From contig NZ_CP007151.1 of assembly GCF_000830985.1 (NCBI RefSeq), forward strand, positions 2,294,001-2,358,000: DNA of 64,000 nucleotides. Direction: 5' to 3'. This DNA is from Marinobacter similis. GTDB lineage: Bacteria > Pseudomonadota > Gammaproteobacteria > Pseudomonadales > Oleiphilaceae. The position numbers and the translations under genes are program-made. Of this stretch, positions 51,677 to 62,427 are shown piece after piece; the first letter of the stretch is position 1, and the number at the start of each line of letters is the position of its first letter. The notes under the pieces are model-generated. The model saw only the letters and a program-made list of their open reading frames with translations. It was not told the origin of the DNA and ran no database searches.

Positions 51677-53390
51677 CTCAGAAAAAGTCATCCGGGTGCA
51701 CATCGTCGATGACGATCCTACTGACTTTGTCATTCTCGACGAGTTGCTTTCCGGTTCAACTCGATTCCGGTTCGAACTAAGTCATCTCAGTACTATTGAG
51801 GAGGCGCGTCAGGAATTGCTGGACCCTGAATGCGATGTCTTCTTAATCGACTACTTTCTGGGGCGGGGAACAGCACGCGATCTCTTGATGGAGGCTAGGA
51901 AGCTGCACTGCACTATCCCTATTGTGGTTTTGACGGGGGCAAACTCTCCGCAACTCGATGATGAAGTGCTGGAGCTGGGCGCTGCAGATTTTTTGCCCAA
52001 GGACGAACTGAGTTTGCCCTTGCTGGAGCGAACCATTGTGCATGCGATTCGCCACAAACGCACTGAGCTTGAACTGGAGAGAATGGTCAAGCGGGATCCC
52101 TTAACCGGCTTGGGCAATCGGCTCTTGTTTGAGGAAATTCTCGAAAGCTCATTGGCGCGCTGTAAACGTTCTGGCGGAAAACTTGCGGTGCTGTTCATGG
52201 ATCTTGACCGCTTTAAGGAGATCAACGATTCACTTGGGCATCCAACGGGTGATCTGCTTCTACTGCTGATATCCGATCGTTTGAGATCCGTGATTCGAGA
52301 GGCTGATTTCATTGCCCGGATTGGTGGTGATGAATTCACCATCCTGATCGAAGAGTTGCACAGCGTAAACGATGCCCTGTCGGTAGCCCATAAGGTCGTA
52401 TCGGCGGTGTCTTACCCCTCGCCAGTTGGCGGGCACGAGTTGAACGTATCTGCCAGCATCGGCTTGGCCATATATCCGGAAAACGGCAATACCCCCATCA
52501 AGTTGATGCAGAAGGCGGACCTTGCTCTTTATGAAGCAAAACGAAGTGGCTTGAATAAAGTCCAGTGTTTCACCGCGAATCTTCAGACTCAGCTAGAGAA
52601 GCACCTCTACCTCGAAAAAGGTTTGCGATATGCACTGGAAAACGATCAGTTTGACCTTCATCTCCAGCCCCAGTGGACCCTGGAGGGCCAGAAAGTCATT
52701 GGTTTCGAGGCCTTATTGCGCTGGCGTTACGGAGCTGAAGGTATGGTATCTCCGGCCGATTTTATTCCTGTCGCGGAGAAAACAGGCTTAATCGTGCCCA
52801 TCGGTGAATGGGTGCTTTCCAGGGCATGTCAGTACCTTAAAGAGTGGCAATTGTTGGGGATCAATAACTGTCGAATAGCCATCAATGTATCGCCACTGCA
52901 ATTGAAGGCGGGCAAGTTTGTTGATGCGCTTGAGTCTATTGCGTTGGCCGAGGGCGTAAGTGCCGATCTTCTTGAGGTCGAGATAACCGAGGAAAGTCTG
53001 CTGGATGGCATTGAGGAGCACGGTCGAGTTTCCACGGAATTAAGCCGGTTACGAGGGCTGGGCATCAAGATAGCCATTGATGATTTCGGAACGGGCTATT
53101 CTTCCCTGCGGTACTTGAGGCAATTTCCAGCGGATGTTGTCAAGATCGACAAGAGCTTTGTGTCGTCAGATAGGGAGGAGTTGTTTGAGCCAGACATATG
53201 CAAAGCCATTGTCACCATGGCGGAGTCATTGAGTATGGAGGTGATTGCAGAGGGCATTGAAACGCCGACCCAACTGCTCGAATTGCAGCAGCTTGGATGC
53301 CTGTTGGGTCAAGGCTTTCTTGTATCGCGGCCGTTGACTTTTGAGGAAGCAAGTCAGTGGGCATTGGCGGGCCGGCCAAGCCCTGCGTGA
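51669..53390 (+). CDS. REC-GGDEF-EAL c-di-GMP response regulator
   Basis: About 573 residues. Receiver domain (VHIVDDDPTDF, acceptor Asp in FLIDYFLGRG, Thr in VLTGAN, Lys in LPKDEL), GGDEF with intact RIGGDEFTIL and RDPLTGLGNR, EAL with FEALLRW, EITEES, DDFGTGYSSL and IAEGIET. Both enzyme domains look active. I choose GTG at 51669 with GGAG eight bases upstream; a TTG at 51654 is in frame. It overlaps the preceding regulator by eight bases, so it is part of the same coupled cassette. Confidence 0.93.
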   Translation: MVSSEKVIRVHIVDDDPTDFVILDELLSGSTRFRFELSHLSTIEEARQELLDPECDVFLIDYFLGRGTARDLLMEARKLHCTIPIVVLTGANSPQLDDEVLELGAADFLPKDELSLPLLERTIVHAIRHKRTELELERMVKRDPLTGLGNRLLFEEILESSLARCKRSGGKLAVLFMDLDRFKEINDSLGHPTGDLLLLLISDRLRSVIREADFIARIGGDEFTILIEELHSVNDALSVAHKVVSAVSYPSPVGGHELNVSASIGLAIYPENGNTPIKLMQKADLALYEAKRSGLNKVQCFTANLQTQLEKHLYLEKGLRYALENDQFDLHLQPQWTLEGQKVIGFEALLRWRYGAEGMVSPADFIPVAEKTGLIVPIGEWVLSRACQYLKEWQLLGINNCRIAINVSPLQLKAGKFVDALESIALAEGVSADLLEVEITEESLLDGIEEHGRVSTELSRLRGLGIKIAIDDFGTGYSSLRYLRQFPADVVKIDKSFVSSDREELFEPDICKAIVTMAESLSMEVIAEGIETPTQLLELQQLGCLLGQGFLVSRPLTFEEASQWALAGRPSPA

Positions 53391-53423
53391 TAAAAGTACG
53401 GCATGGATTGCCAGGGAGGGAGG

Positions 53424-53873
53424 ATGCTGAATCTGTGGTTGATTGCTTCAGGTGAGCAGGGTGAAAACCTGGAGGAAGTGCTGCGTATGAACTCACTTGG
53501 CCATAATTTAACGGTTCTGGCGAACGAAGGTGAGTTTGACCAGTGTGCGGAAAATCTTGAGGTGAACTCCAGGCGATTCCCCCATTTGTTGATGTATCTG
53601 ATTGACGATAACCCGGATGCTGCGAGCGCCTGGCTTCAGCGAGTGAAATCCTCCGCGGAGTTCCGGCATGTACCGGCGATCGTTTTTTATACTCAAGAGG
53701 CCAGGCCTGACGTCCGGACTCTTTATGCGCATGGAGCCGCATCGGTTATCCGTGTCCCTGTGGGGTTTCAGGGTTTGGTTGAGATCATGCGAGTCATTGA
53801 GGCTTATTGGTTCAACGTCACGCTGGTTCCCAAACGCAGTCCGGTAAGCGGCCTAACTTCAGCTAACAATTAA
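53424..53873 (+). CDS. Degenerate receiver-like protein ending the signalling cassette
   Basis: 149 residues from ATG 53424, with AGGGAGGG just before it; an in-frame ATG 21 bases earlier is the alternative. The size and pattern resemble a receiver: first strand LNLWLIASGEQGENL lacks the acidic pair, the acceptor strand LLMYLIDDNPDA keeps an Asp, and VFYTQEARPD, ASVIRVPVGF has no Lys before the Pro. It is 33 bases after the REC-GGDEF-EAL gene. Probably a protein-interaction receiver that is not phosphorylated normally. Confidence 0.75.
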   Translation: MLNLWLIASGEQGENLEEVLRMNSLGHNLTVLANEGEFDQCAENLEVNSRRFPHLLMYLIDDNPDAASAWLQRVKSSAEFRHVPAIVFYTQEARPDVRTLYAHGAASVIRVPVGFQGLVEIMRVIEAYWFNVTLVPKRSPVSGLTSANN

Positions 53874-54068
53874 GAAAAATAAGTTACTGGCTTGCTTGTC
53901 TGACGCCACTCCAGAGGCAGTACCAACGGCTCATTCACCTCACGAATAACCCCCACTTGCAATTTCGATTGCTGTTACGGGATTCCCCGACTAGTTTTTA
54001 GCGCAGACATCTGGTGCGAAGTTGCGCCGATGCGCCGCAAAATTCTTAAAACAGCGACGGAAAACGCG

Positions 54069-55628
54069 ATGAAAAAACTACTGACAGCTTTTGTTGGTTC
54101 CATGGCCCTGGCCTCCGCCCCGGTAGCGATGTCTGCCGAGGCGAACAAAGAACTGAAAATGGCGTACGACGCCGACCCGGTCACGCTCGACATTCACGAG
54201 CAGCTTTCCGGCGGTATGCTGCAGCTCTCTCATATGACCTTTGATCCCCTGGTTCGCTGGAATAAAGACCTGGGTTTTGACGCTCGCTTGGCGGAAAGCT
54301 GGGAGCGAATTGATGAAAACACCATGCGCTTCAAGCTGCGCGAAGGCGTCAAGTTCCATTCAGGCAATGAACTGACCACCAAAGATGTCCAGTTCACCTT
54401 CAATCGCCTGAAGCAGAGCCAGGATTTCAAAGCCATCTTCAAGCCGTTCAGTGGCATCAATATCATTGACGACTATACCTTTGAGCTGGTCACCAGCGAG
54501 CCTTACCCGCTGCTGCTGAACACCGCGACTTATATCTTCCCGATGGACAGTGAGTTTTACAGCGGCAAGACCGACGGTGGTCAGGCCAAAGACGCCATCG
54601 TCAAGCACGGCAACTCGTTCGCCTCCAGCAACATGTCCGGTACTGGCCCGTTCACCGTGGCCAGCCGTCAGCAGGGCGTGCGTGTGGAGTTCGAGCGTTT
54701 TGACGACTACTGGGATGCCGAGTCTCCGGGTAACGTTGGCAAGATCGTGCTGACCCCGATCAAAGAGAACAACACCCGTGTATCTGCGCTGCTGTCCGGC
54801 GGTGTTGATTTCGTGGCGCCGGTTCCGCCGACCGATCTCGAGCGTATCCGCAACGACAAGAACTCCGAGCTGGTCACCATGAGCGGTACCCGCATCATCC
54901 TGTTCCACATGAACCAGGAGCGGGTTGAAGCGTTCAAGAACCCGAAGGTGCGTCAGGCCATCGCCCACGCCATCAACCAGGAAGGTATCGCAGCCAAGAT
55001 CATGAAGGGCTTCGCGACTCCGGCCGCCCAGATGTCACCGGAAGCTATCAGGGCCACAACGAGTCCCTGGCGCCGCGCTTTGATGTTGCCAAGGCCCAGG
55101 AGCTGATGAAGGAAGCCGGTTACGAAGACGGTTTCACCATCACCATGATGCTCCGAACAACCGTTACGTGAACGATGCCAAGATCGCCCAGGCGGTTGCC
55201 GCCATGTTGGCGCGCATCAACATTACCGTGGACCTGAAGACCCTGCCGAAGGCCCAGTACTGGCCGGAGTACGATAACCGCGCTGCCGACATGATGATGA
55301 TCGGCTGGCATGCGGATACCGAAGACTCTGCGAACTTCTTCGAGTTCCTGACCTTCTGCCCGGATGCCGATAGCGGTTCTGGCCAGTACAACGCCGGCAA
55401 TTACTGCAACCCAGAGCTCGACGCCCTGGTAGATAAAGCCAACGTTGAAACCGACCTGGACAAGCGTGCCGCCATGCTGCAGGAAGTTGAGCAGCGTCTG
55501 TACGACGACGCTGCCTTCATCCGCTGCACTGGCAGGACCTCGCCTGGGCCAGCAAGAAGAACGTCCAGATCGAGCCGATCCTGAACGTGATGAACTTCCC
55601 GTACCTGGGTGACCTGGTCGTTGAGTAA
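54069..55628 (+). CDS. Peptide ABC transporter substrate-binding protein (family 5); three frame breaks
   Basis: About 521 residues after restoring single bases near 55047, 55150 and 55521. Signal peptide MKKLLTAFVGSMALASAPVAMSA. Family 5 features: FDPLVRWNKDLGFDARLAESWERID, MRFKLREGVKFHSG and TTKDVQFTFNRL near the start; the C-terminal part ends in DLAWASKKNVQIEPILN. Binds oligopeptides or related solutes in the periplasm. First gene of the transporter operon, separated from the permease genes by a hairpin that would favour higher expression of this subunit. Confidence 0.92.
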
Positions 55629-55643
55629 TCGCCTCTGAAGGCT

Positions 55644-55680
55644 GGCCGGCGTCGGAGGTTCCGGCGCCGGCCTTTTATTT
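55644..55680 (+). terminator. Partial terminator between the binding-protein and permease genes
   Basis: GGCCGGCGTCGGA (55644-55656) pairs with TCCGGCGCCGGCC (55660-55672) with one G-T pair, followed by TTTTATTTG. It lies after the binding-protein stop, where many ABC operons carry an attenuator. Confidence 0.78.
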
Positions 55681-55735
55681 GTAGCACGCTTAATTTGAAG
55701 CCCGCGCTTCTTAAAGCAAACTCCGGAATTTATCC

Positions 55736-56784
55736 ATGTTAGCGTTTTTGGTTCAGCGGATATCCCAAGCAATACTGGTCATGTTTGTGATCAGTGTGAT
55801 TGCGTTTGCCATCCAGGATGGCCTGGGCGATCCACTTCAGCAGATGGTTGGTATGTCGGTCTCCGAAGAGGAGCGCGAAGCCATTCGGGACGAAATGGGT
55901 CTGAACGATCCGTTAGTGGTCCAGTACCTGCGTTTTGCCGGTAATGCCGTTCAGGGTGATCTGGGCATTTCCTACTTCTACGGCAAGCCGACACTGGACG
56001 TTATTCTCGAGCACCTGCCGGCGACTCTGGAACTGGCCATTGGCGCCAGTCTGATCATCCTGTTTTTCTCGGTTCCCATTGGCGTCTACGCTGCCATCCG
56101 GCCCCAGGCCTTACTCTCCAAATTCTTTATGGGAGTCAGCACCGTCGGGATCTCCATCCCGGTCTTCCTGACTGCCATTGTCCTGATTCAGCTGTTCTCC
56201 ATCGGTGTCACCGTGGACCTTTTCCCGGCCGATACCGGCTGGGGCCAGAGCCTGAACAGCGCGCTGTCGACCGAAGCGGTCTGCCGTCCTATGGCCGAGG
56301 TGACGAGTTGACGCACCTGTTCGGCACCTGGCACTCCGGGTTCTTCTCCCAGGGCGGCCTGTTGCACCTGATTCTGCCGGCCATTTCCCTGGCCTCCATC
56401 ATGCTGCCGCTGTTTATCCGGCTGATCCGGGCGGAAATGATGGAAGTGCTGCAGAGCGATTACGTGCGCTATGCCCGCGCCAAGGGCCTTCAGCCGGGGC
56501 GTATCAACTTCCTGCACGCCCTGAAGAACACCATGCTGCCGGTGATCACCGTTGGCGGTGTCCAGATTGGCACCATGGTGGCGTACACCATCCTCACCGA
56601 AACGGTCTTCCAATGGCCGGGTGTCGGGCTGATGTTCCTCGAAGCCATCACCCGCAGTGATATCCCACTGATCGTGGCCTACCTGATGGTGGTGGGACTG
56701 ATTTTCGTAATTACCAACACCATCGTGGACCTGATCTACGGCCTGGTGAACCCAACGGTAAAACTGACAGGTAAGAAAGCATGA
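55736..56784 (+). CDS. Peptide ABC transporter permease (DppB/OppB type); one frame break
   Basis: About 350 residues after restoring one base near 56281. N-terminal helix LAFLVQRISQAILVMFVISVIAF, then the family's cytoplasmic motif ARAKGLQPGRINFLHALKNTMLPVITVGG (EAA loop) and GLIFVITNTIVDLIYGLVNPTVKL at the end. Six membrane segments expected. Its stop overlaps the next start (ATGA). Confidence 0.92.
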
Positions 56785-57711
56785 CGACGGCGACGATTTC
56801 ACGCTGGGATGCTTTCGCGACTCCTTCCTCTGGTACAGCTTCAAGCGCGACAAGATTGCCATTGTGAGCTTTCTGGTGCTGCTTTTGATGGTTGCCGCGG
56901 CGGTCTTTGCACCCTTGCTGGCGCCCACTGACCCCTACGATCTGGCGCAGATCAACATCATGAACTCGGAGCTGCCGCCGGTGGGCATGAGTGGGGCCGA
57001 TGCAGCCTTTCCGCTGGGTACCGATGCCCAGGGCCGCGACATGCTGTCCACCATTCTCTACGGCACCCGGGTATCGCTGCTGATCGGCTTTGGCGCCGTG
57101 GTGTTGCAGGCCGTGCTCGGCATTCTGTTCGGCCTGCTGGCCGGTTACCTGGGTGGCCGGGTGGATTCCATCCTGATGCGCATTGCCGATGTGCAGCTGT
57201 CATTCTCTACTCTGATGGTCGCCATCATTGTCGGTGCGGTGTTCAAGCCAGCTTCGGCAACCTGATGTTTGGTGAGATCGCCATCTACATGCTGATCTTC
57301 ATCATCGGTGTGGCCGAGTGGCCGCAGATCGCCCGGACCGTGCGTGCCTCGGTGCTGGCGGAGAAGAAGAAAGAGTATGTCGATGCCGCCAAGGTGATGG
57401 GGTTCGGAACCCGGCGCATCATGTTCCGGCATATTCTGCCCAATACCCTGTCGCCGATTTTCGTCATTGCCACGGTGCAGATCGCCAACGCCATCATCTC
57501 GGAGGCGGCGCTGTCGTTTCTGGGCCTCGGTATGCCTGAAACCCAGCCGTCGCTGGGCTCGCTGATCAAGTCCGGCTTTGATTACATCCAGAGTGGTTCC
57601 TGGTGGATCACCCTGATTCCCGGCCTGGTGCTGGTGGTACTCGTGTTGGTCATCAACCTGTTGGGTGACTGGTTGCGGGATGTCATGAATCCACGGCTGT
57701 ACAAGGGGTAA
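56781..57711 (+). CDS. Peptide ABC transporter permease (DppC/OppC type); two frame breaks
   Basis: About 311 residues after restoring single bases near 56815 and 57253. N-terminal region FLWYSFKRDKIAIVSFLVLLL, periplasmic segment HxLGTDxxGRD seen as PLGTDAQGRDMLSTILYGTRVSL, EAA loop ARTVRASVLAEKKKEYVDAAKVMGFG. Six membrane segments expected. It lies three bases before the first ATPase gene. Confidence 0.91.
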
Positions 57712-57714
57712 GTC

Positions 57715-58712
57715 ATGGCACTTCTGGAAGTAAAAGATCTTGATGTTCGCTTTGCCGTGCGCGGCGGCGACCTGACCGCCCTGCGCGGTATCAGCTTCAG
57801 CCTGGATAAGGGCGAGCGCCTGGGGTTGGTGGGTGAGTCCGGTGCCGGTAAATCCGTGGCCGCGTTCTCGATCCTCAACCTGATTGCCCGCCCGGGCTAC
57901 ATTGCCGGCGGCCAGATTTTGTTCGAGGGCAAGGACCTGGCGGCCATGAGCGAGCGTGAGCTGCGCAAGATTCGCGGCAATCGCATCGCGATGATTTTTC
58001 AGGATCCGATGATGACCCTGAACCCGGTACTGTCGATCGGCACCCAGATGGTGGAAGCCATCAAGCGCATCGGCGCATCAGCACCAAAGACGCCCGGGCC
58101 ATTGCCCTGAGCAAGCTCAACAAGGTGCAGATCCCGTCGCCGGAGAAGCGTCTGGACCAGTACCCGCACGAGCTGTCGGGTGGCATGCGCCAGCGGGTGA
58201 TCATTGCCATCGCACTGTTGCTCGACCCGGAAATCATCATTGCCGACGAGCCCACCACTGCACTGGATGTCACCATTCAGGCGGAAATCATGGCGCTGCT
58301 GTTGGAGTTGTGTGAGCAGGACAATGTCGCCCTTATGCTGATCACCCACGATCTGGGTGTGGTGTCTCAGGTCACCCAGCGCATGCTGGTGATGTACTCG
58401 GGCCGGATTATCGAGCAGGGCTCAACCCGGGAAATTATCAACGATGCCCAGCACCCGTATACCCAGGGCCTGATCAACGCACTGCCGCAGATGGGCGAGC
58501 CGGGTGAACGGCTGTTCCAGATTCCGGGCTCCATGCCGTCCCTGAAAAATGTCCCCACTGGCTGCCCGTTCCATCCACGCTGCAAGTTCGCCACTGAGCA
58601 GTGCAAGCGCACCATGCCCGAGTATGTGCGGTCGGGGAATGTGGATGTGGCCTGTTACGAAGTCAGTAATCTTATTGAGCAGGAGAAACACATGCAGGAG
58701 TCGGAACAATGA
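57715..58712 (+). CDS. Peptide ABC transporter ATPase (DppD/OppD type); one frame break
   Basis: About 333 residues after restoring one base near 58065. Walker A GESGAGKSVAA, Q-loop IFQDPMMTLNP, signature LSGGMRQRV, Walker B IIIADEPTTALD, H-loop ITHDLGVV. The C-terminal oligopeptide-transporter extension has GCPFHPRCKFATEQC, a Cys-rich motif that binds a 4Fe-4S cluster in some relatives. Overlaps the next gene by four bases. Confidence 0.92.
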
Positions 58713-59724
58713 CCTCACCAACCCCACTGGTCGACATTCGCGGGCTGGAAAAGAGGTTTGACCTGTCCGGCAGCCTGCTGGAACAGATCTCGTTCAAAAA
58801 TGGCCGTTTCCATCGCAAACAAGAGGCGGTACACGCCATCAACGGTGTGGATCTGCAGGTGCAGAAGGGCGAAGCCCTGTGTGTGGTCGGCGAGTCCGGC
58901 TGCGGCAAATCCACGGTTGCGCGTACGGTGATGGGGCTGTTGTCGCCCAGCGGCGGCGAGATCTACTACGACGGCGAGCGCATCGACAATCTGGACGGCA
59001 AAGAGGTTCTGCCATACCGCCGCAAGATGCAGATGATTTTCCAGAATCCCTATGCGTCGTTGAACCCTCGGATGACCATCCAGCAAACTCTGGAAGAGCC
59101 GATCCGTTTCCACCACCCGGACTGGGATACCGGCCAGGTGAAGGAAAAGGTCAGTGAGGTGATGCAGTCGGTGGGTATCGATCCGGACTGGGGCAGCCGC
59201 TTCGGCCACGAATTCTCCGGCGGTCAGCGTCAGCGTATCGCCATCGCGCGGGCACTGGCGGTAGACCCGGAGTTCATCGTGGCGGACGAGCCGATTTCGG
59301 CACTGGATGTGTCCATTCAGGCCAGGTGCTGAACCTGCTCATGGATGCCCAGGAGAAACGCAACCTGACCTATCTGTTCATCACCCACGATCTGGCGGTG
59401 GTGGAGCATTTCGGCACCCGGGTGGCGGTGATGTACCTGGGCCGGGTGTGCGAGCTGGCGGACACCAAGACCCTGTTCAGCACTCCGCGCCACCCGTACA
59501 CCCAGGCGTTGTTGTCGGCCATTCCCAAGCTGGAAGATGACCGGCCCAACCACATCCGCCTGCAAGGGGAAGTGCCGACACCGGTGAACCTGCCGTCGGG
59601 CTGTGTTTTTCATGGTCGCTGCCCCTACGCCAACGAGCGTTGCCGGCAGGAAATTCCGCAGCTGATCGCCACCGATGAAGGTGCGCAGGTGGCATGCCAC
59701 GCGGTGGAAGAAGGGCGGTTGTAA
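58709..59724 (+). CDS. Peptide ABC transporter ATPase (DppF/OppF type); one frame break
   Basis: About 339 residues after restoring one base near 59328. Walker A GESGCGKSTVAR, Q-loop IFQNPYASLNPRMT, signature FSGGQRQRIAIARAL, Walker B FIVADEPISALD, H-loop ITHDLAVV, and the C-terminal GCVFHGRCPYANERC motif. Last transporter gene. A LysR gene follows 60 bases later on the same strand. Confidence 0.92.
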
Positions 59725-59784
59725 CAGGGGTGTCGGGATAAGCTATGATGCCCGTCATACTTTATTGCCCCGCCCGGTGACCCC

Positions 59785-60698
59785 ATGGAAATACGCTGGT
59801 TAGAAGACTTTATGGCGCTTGCTCGAACGCGCCATTTCTCCCGTGCTGCCGAGTTGCAGCACGTGAGCCAGCCTACGTTCAGCCGACGCATCAAGCTCCT
59901 CGAAGAAGCCATGGGCGCAACGCTGATCAATCGCCAGACGTTGCCGTTGTCTCTGACTCCGGCGGGCGAGGCGTTTGTCGAGTTGTGTGAGCGGGTAACC
60001 CGGGACGTTCGCGACACCCGTGATCGGATTCACGATCTGGAAGCCGAAGCCTCGGCCCGCATCAGTGTTGGCTCTACCCAGGGCCTGTTCTCACATTTCT
60101 ATCAGCAGTGGGCCCAGAAAGTGGGGCTTGCCGAACGCCTGCAACTGAACCTGAAAGCCACCAACTGGGTTGGTGAACAGTTTCTGGATGCCCTGGATAA
60201 CGGCGAATGTGATCTGGTGCTGTGTTACTGGCACCAGGACCTGCCCTGGGGCGAGCGGCTCGATCCGCAACGTTATGAATTCATCAGCCTGGCTCGGGAA
60301 TTTCTGGTGCCGGTGAGTGTGGCCGATGAAACCGGGCAGCCCAGGTATTCGCTGCCCGGTAGCACTGAACAGCCGGTGCCGTTGATTGCCTACCACCCGC
60401 GCGGTTTCTGCAATCAGCGATTGAGGCGCACCTGAGCCGCAGCAAAGTCTCGGCGAACCTGCTGCCACTGAACGAGAATACTCAGTCCGCCAGTATCAAG
60501 GCCTTGGTTAAACAGGGGTTTGGTATGGGTTGGCTGCCCCAGCGTATGACTGAAAAGAGCGAGCAATTTGGCAGTCTGGCGCGCGCTGGCGGCGACCAAT
60601 GGGATGTGCCCTTGGAAATCCGTTTGATCCGACTGCGCCAGCCCCGCTCTGACGACCTATTAACCCTTTGGACAACCCTGGAAAGCCAACATGCCTGA
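59785..60698 (+). CDS. LysR-family regulator beside the peptide transporter and prolidase; one frame break
   Basis: About 304 residues after restoring one base near 60420. Helix-turn-helix FSRAAELQHVSQPTFSRRIKLLEE with INRQTLPLSLTPAGE following; the effector domain starts at ISVGSTQGLFSHF, and KALVKQGFGMGWLPQRM is a common LysR C-terminal motif. Its stop overlaps the prolidase start by eight bases, so it is likely expressed together with that gene, and may regulate the whole peptide-use locus. Confidence 0.88.
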
Positions 60699-61979
60699 GA
60701 CCGAGATCCTGTCCCTTCAGATTGATCACATCCGGACCCTGCAGCAACGTTACGAACAGGCCCTGAAGGCACACGGATACGACAGCCTGTTGATTAGCTC
60801 CGGTGCCGCCCCTATGCGTTACGGCGATGATCAGTCGTGGCAGTTCCAGGGCTACGGCCCGTTCCTGCATTGGACCGGACTGGCGGGCCAGGAGCACAGC
60901 TGGTTGCTGATTCGCCCCGGCCAGACCCCGTTACTGTGGCTGTACCAGCCGGTCGACTTCTGGCATGCCAATCTGGAATTGCCGGATGAACCTGCAGCAG
61001 GCCGTGGAGGTAAGGTTCAGTGAAGGACGGAGCGCGCCGTCGATGGAAAAGTCGGGCAAGCTGGCGGTGATCGGTGATCCTGCCGGACTGGCCGACGTGC
61101 CGGGCGAGCATAATCCGGCTCCTTTGCTGGCGGCCCTGGACGAAACCCGGGTGCGCAAGACACCTTACGAAATTGCTTGCCTCGCCCGCGCCAACGAGAT
61201 TGCCGTGCGCGGACACCGGGCCGCCCGAGACGCATTCCTGGCCGGTGGCAGCGAGTTCGAGATTAATCTGGCCTACCAGCAGGCCACCGGGCAGCGCGAG
61301 GCCGAAGCGCCATACCACAGCATTATTGGCGTTAACGAACACGCCGGTACCCTGCATTACCAGTATTACGACACCCAGGCACCCGAGCGCCCCCGCAGCC
61401 TGTTGATTGATGCCGGCGTGCGCTTCCGGGGCTACTGTTCCGACATTACCCGAACCACACCGGCATCCGGTGAGGCCGATTCGCGGCCCTGGTGCAGGGG
61501 TTGGACCAGCTGCAGAATCGCCTGTGCGAAATGGTTGCGCCCGGTGTGGAGTACGCCGCCATCCACCGCAAGACCCATCAAGGCCTCGCCGCGCTGTTGA
61601 ACGCGGCTGGCGTGGTATCCGGGCTGGACGACGAAGCTTGGTAGAGCAGGGCGTCACCCGCGCCTTCTTTCCCCACGGTATTGGCCATTTTCTGGGAATT
61701 AAGGTGCACGATGTCGCCGGCAAGCTTGAGCCGTCTCCGGCCGATGCGCCCTTCCTGCGCCTGACCCGCACCTTGGAAGAGGGCATGGTGGTGACCATCG
61801 AGCCTGGTCTCTACATCATCCCGTCATTGCTCGATCCGGTGCTGAACGGGCCGCTTGGGGAGCACTTTAATCATGAGGTGATTGATGATTTGCGGGGCTG
61901 TGGCGGCATTCGTATCGAGGATAACGTGGTGGTGACCGCCGACGGTGCCCGCAACCTGACCCGCGAGATGGGTGGCTGA
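60691..61979 (+). CDS. pepQ: Xaa-Pro dipeptidase (PepQ-like prolidase); four frame breaks
   Basis: About 430 residues after restoring four bases: two around 60993-61000 (DEPWQQAVEV), one near 61480 and one near 61638. The N-terminal domain has FLHWTGLAGQEHSWLL. The M24 metallopeptidase domain shows the metal ligands in IDAGVRFRGYCSDITRT (two Asp), FFPHGIGHFLGIKVHD (His), VVTIEPGLYI (Glu) and GGIRIEDNVVV (Glu). Cleaves X-Pro dipeptides with two divalent metal ions. Its position after a peptide transporter fits intracellular peptide breakdown. Confidence 0.9.
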
Positions 61980-62012
61980 TACGTCCGGTTGCACAAAATT
62001 AACACGATGGGG

Positions 62013-62046
62013 TTGTAATTCTAGACGCAAATAACAATAATTATCA
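62013..62046 (+). promoter_or_regulatory. bfd promoter with Fur box
   Basis: TAACAATAATTATCA (62032-62046) matches the 7-1-7 Fur motif TGATAATNATTATCA at 12 of 14 non-N positions. A -35 (TTGTAA, 62013-62018) and -10 (AATAAT, 62036-62041) are 17 bases apart, so the box overlaps the -10 and would block RNA polymerase when iron is plentiful. Confidence 0.75.
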
Positions 62047-62077
62047 CTCACTTTATTGTCGTCAGTGAGAGAGCCCT

Positions 62078-62284
62078 ATGTACGTGTGCCTTTGTCACGG
62101 TGTCACCGACCGAGAAATCCGCGAAGCTGCCGAGAATGGCGTCACTTCCATGCGCCAGTTGGGCAAGGAAATGGGTGTCGGCACCCAGTGTGGCCGCTGC
62201 GCCTCCACCGCGCGTGAGATCCTGAGAGAAGCGGCAACCCCGGATTATCTGTCGTTGGCCAACCTGTTGGCACAACCGGCCTAG
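62078..62284 (+). CDS. bfd: Bacterioferritin-associated ferredoxin Bfd
   Basis: 68 residues. The 2Fe-2S ligand pattern CLC near residue 4 and CGRC near residue 39 is clear (MYVCLCHGVTDREI, GVGTQCGRCASTA). Bfd delivers electrons to bacterioferritin to release stored iron. It sits behind a Fur box, so iron shortage should induce it, and it is upstream of bfr. Confidence 0.95.
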   Translation: MYVCLCHGVTDREIREAAENGVTSMRQLGKEMGVGTQCGRCASTAREILREAATPDYLSLANLLAQPA

Positions 62285-62313
62285 GCATCGCTTAACATCT
62301 CTCGCCCGTACTG

Positions 62314-62340
62314 AAGCCGGCCGCCATGGCCGGCTTTGTT
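62314..62340 (+). terminator. Terminator between bfd and bfr
   Basis: AAGCCGGCC (62314-62322) pairs exactly with GGCCGGCTT (62328-62336) around the loop GCCAT, followed by TGTT. It separates bfd from bfr, so bfr probably has its own promoter. Confidence 0.8.
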
Positions 62341-62427
62341 GCAATTGGTTCCCGCCTGCAATTTTTTATTACCGCATAACCGGCTATCCTAAGAAATCGT
62401 AAATATCCGTCATCAAGGAGCCCGGTC

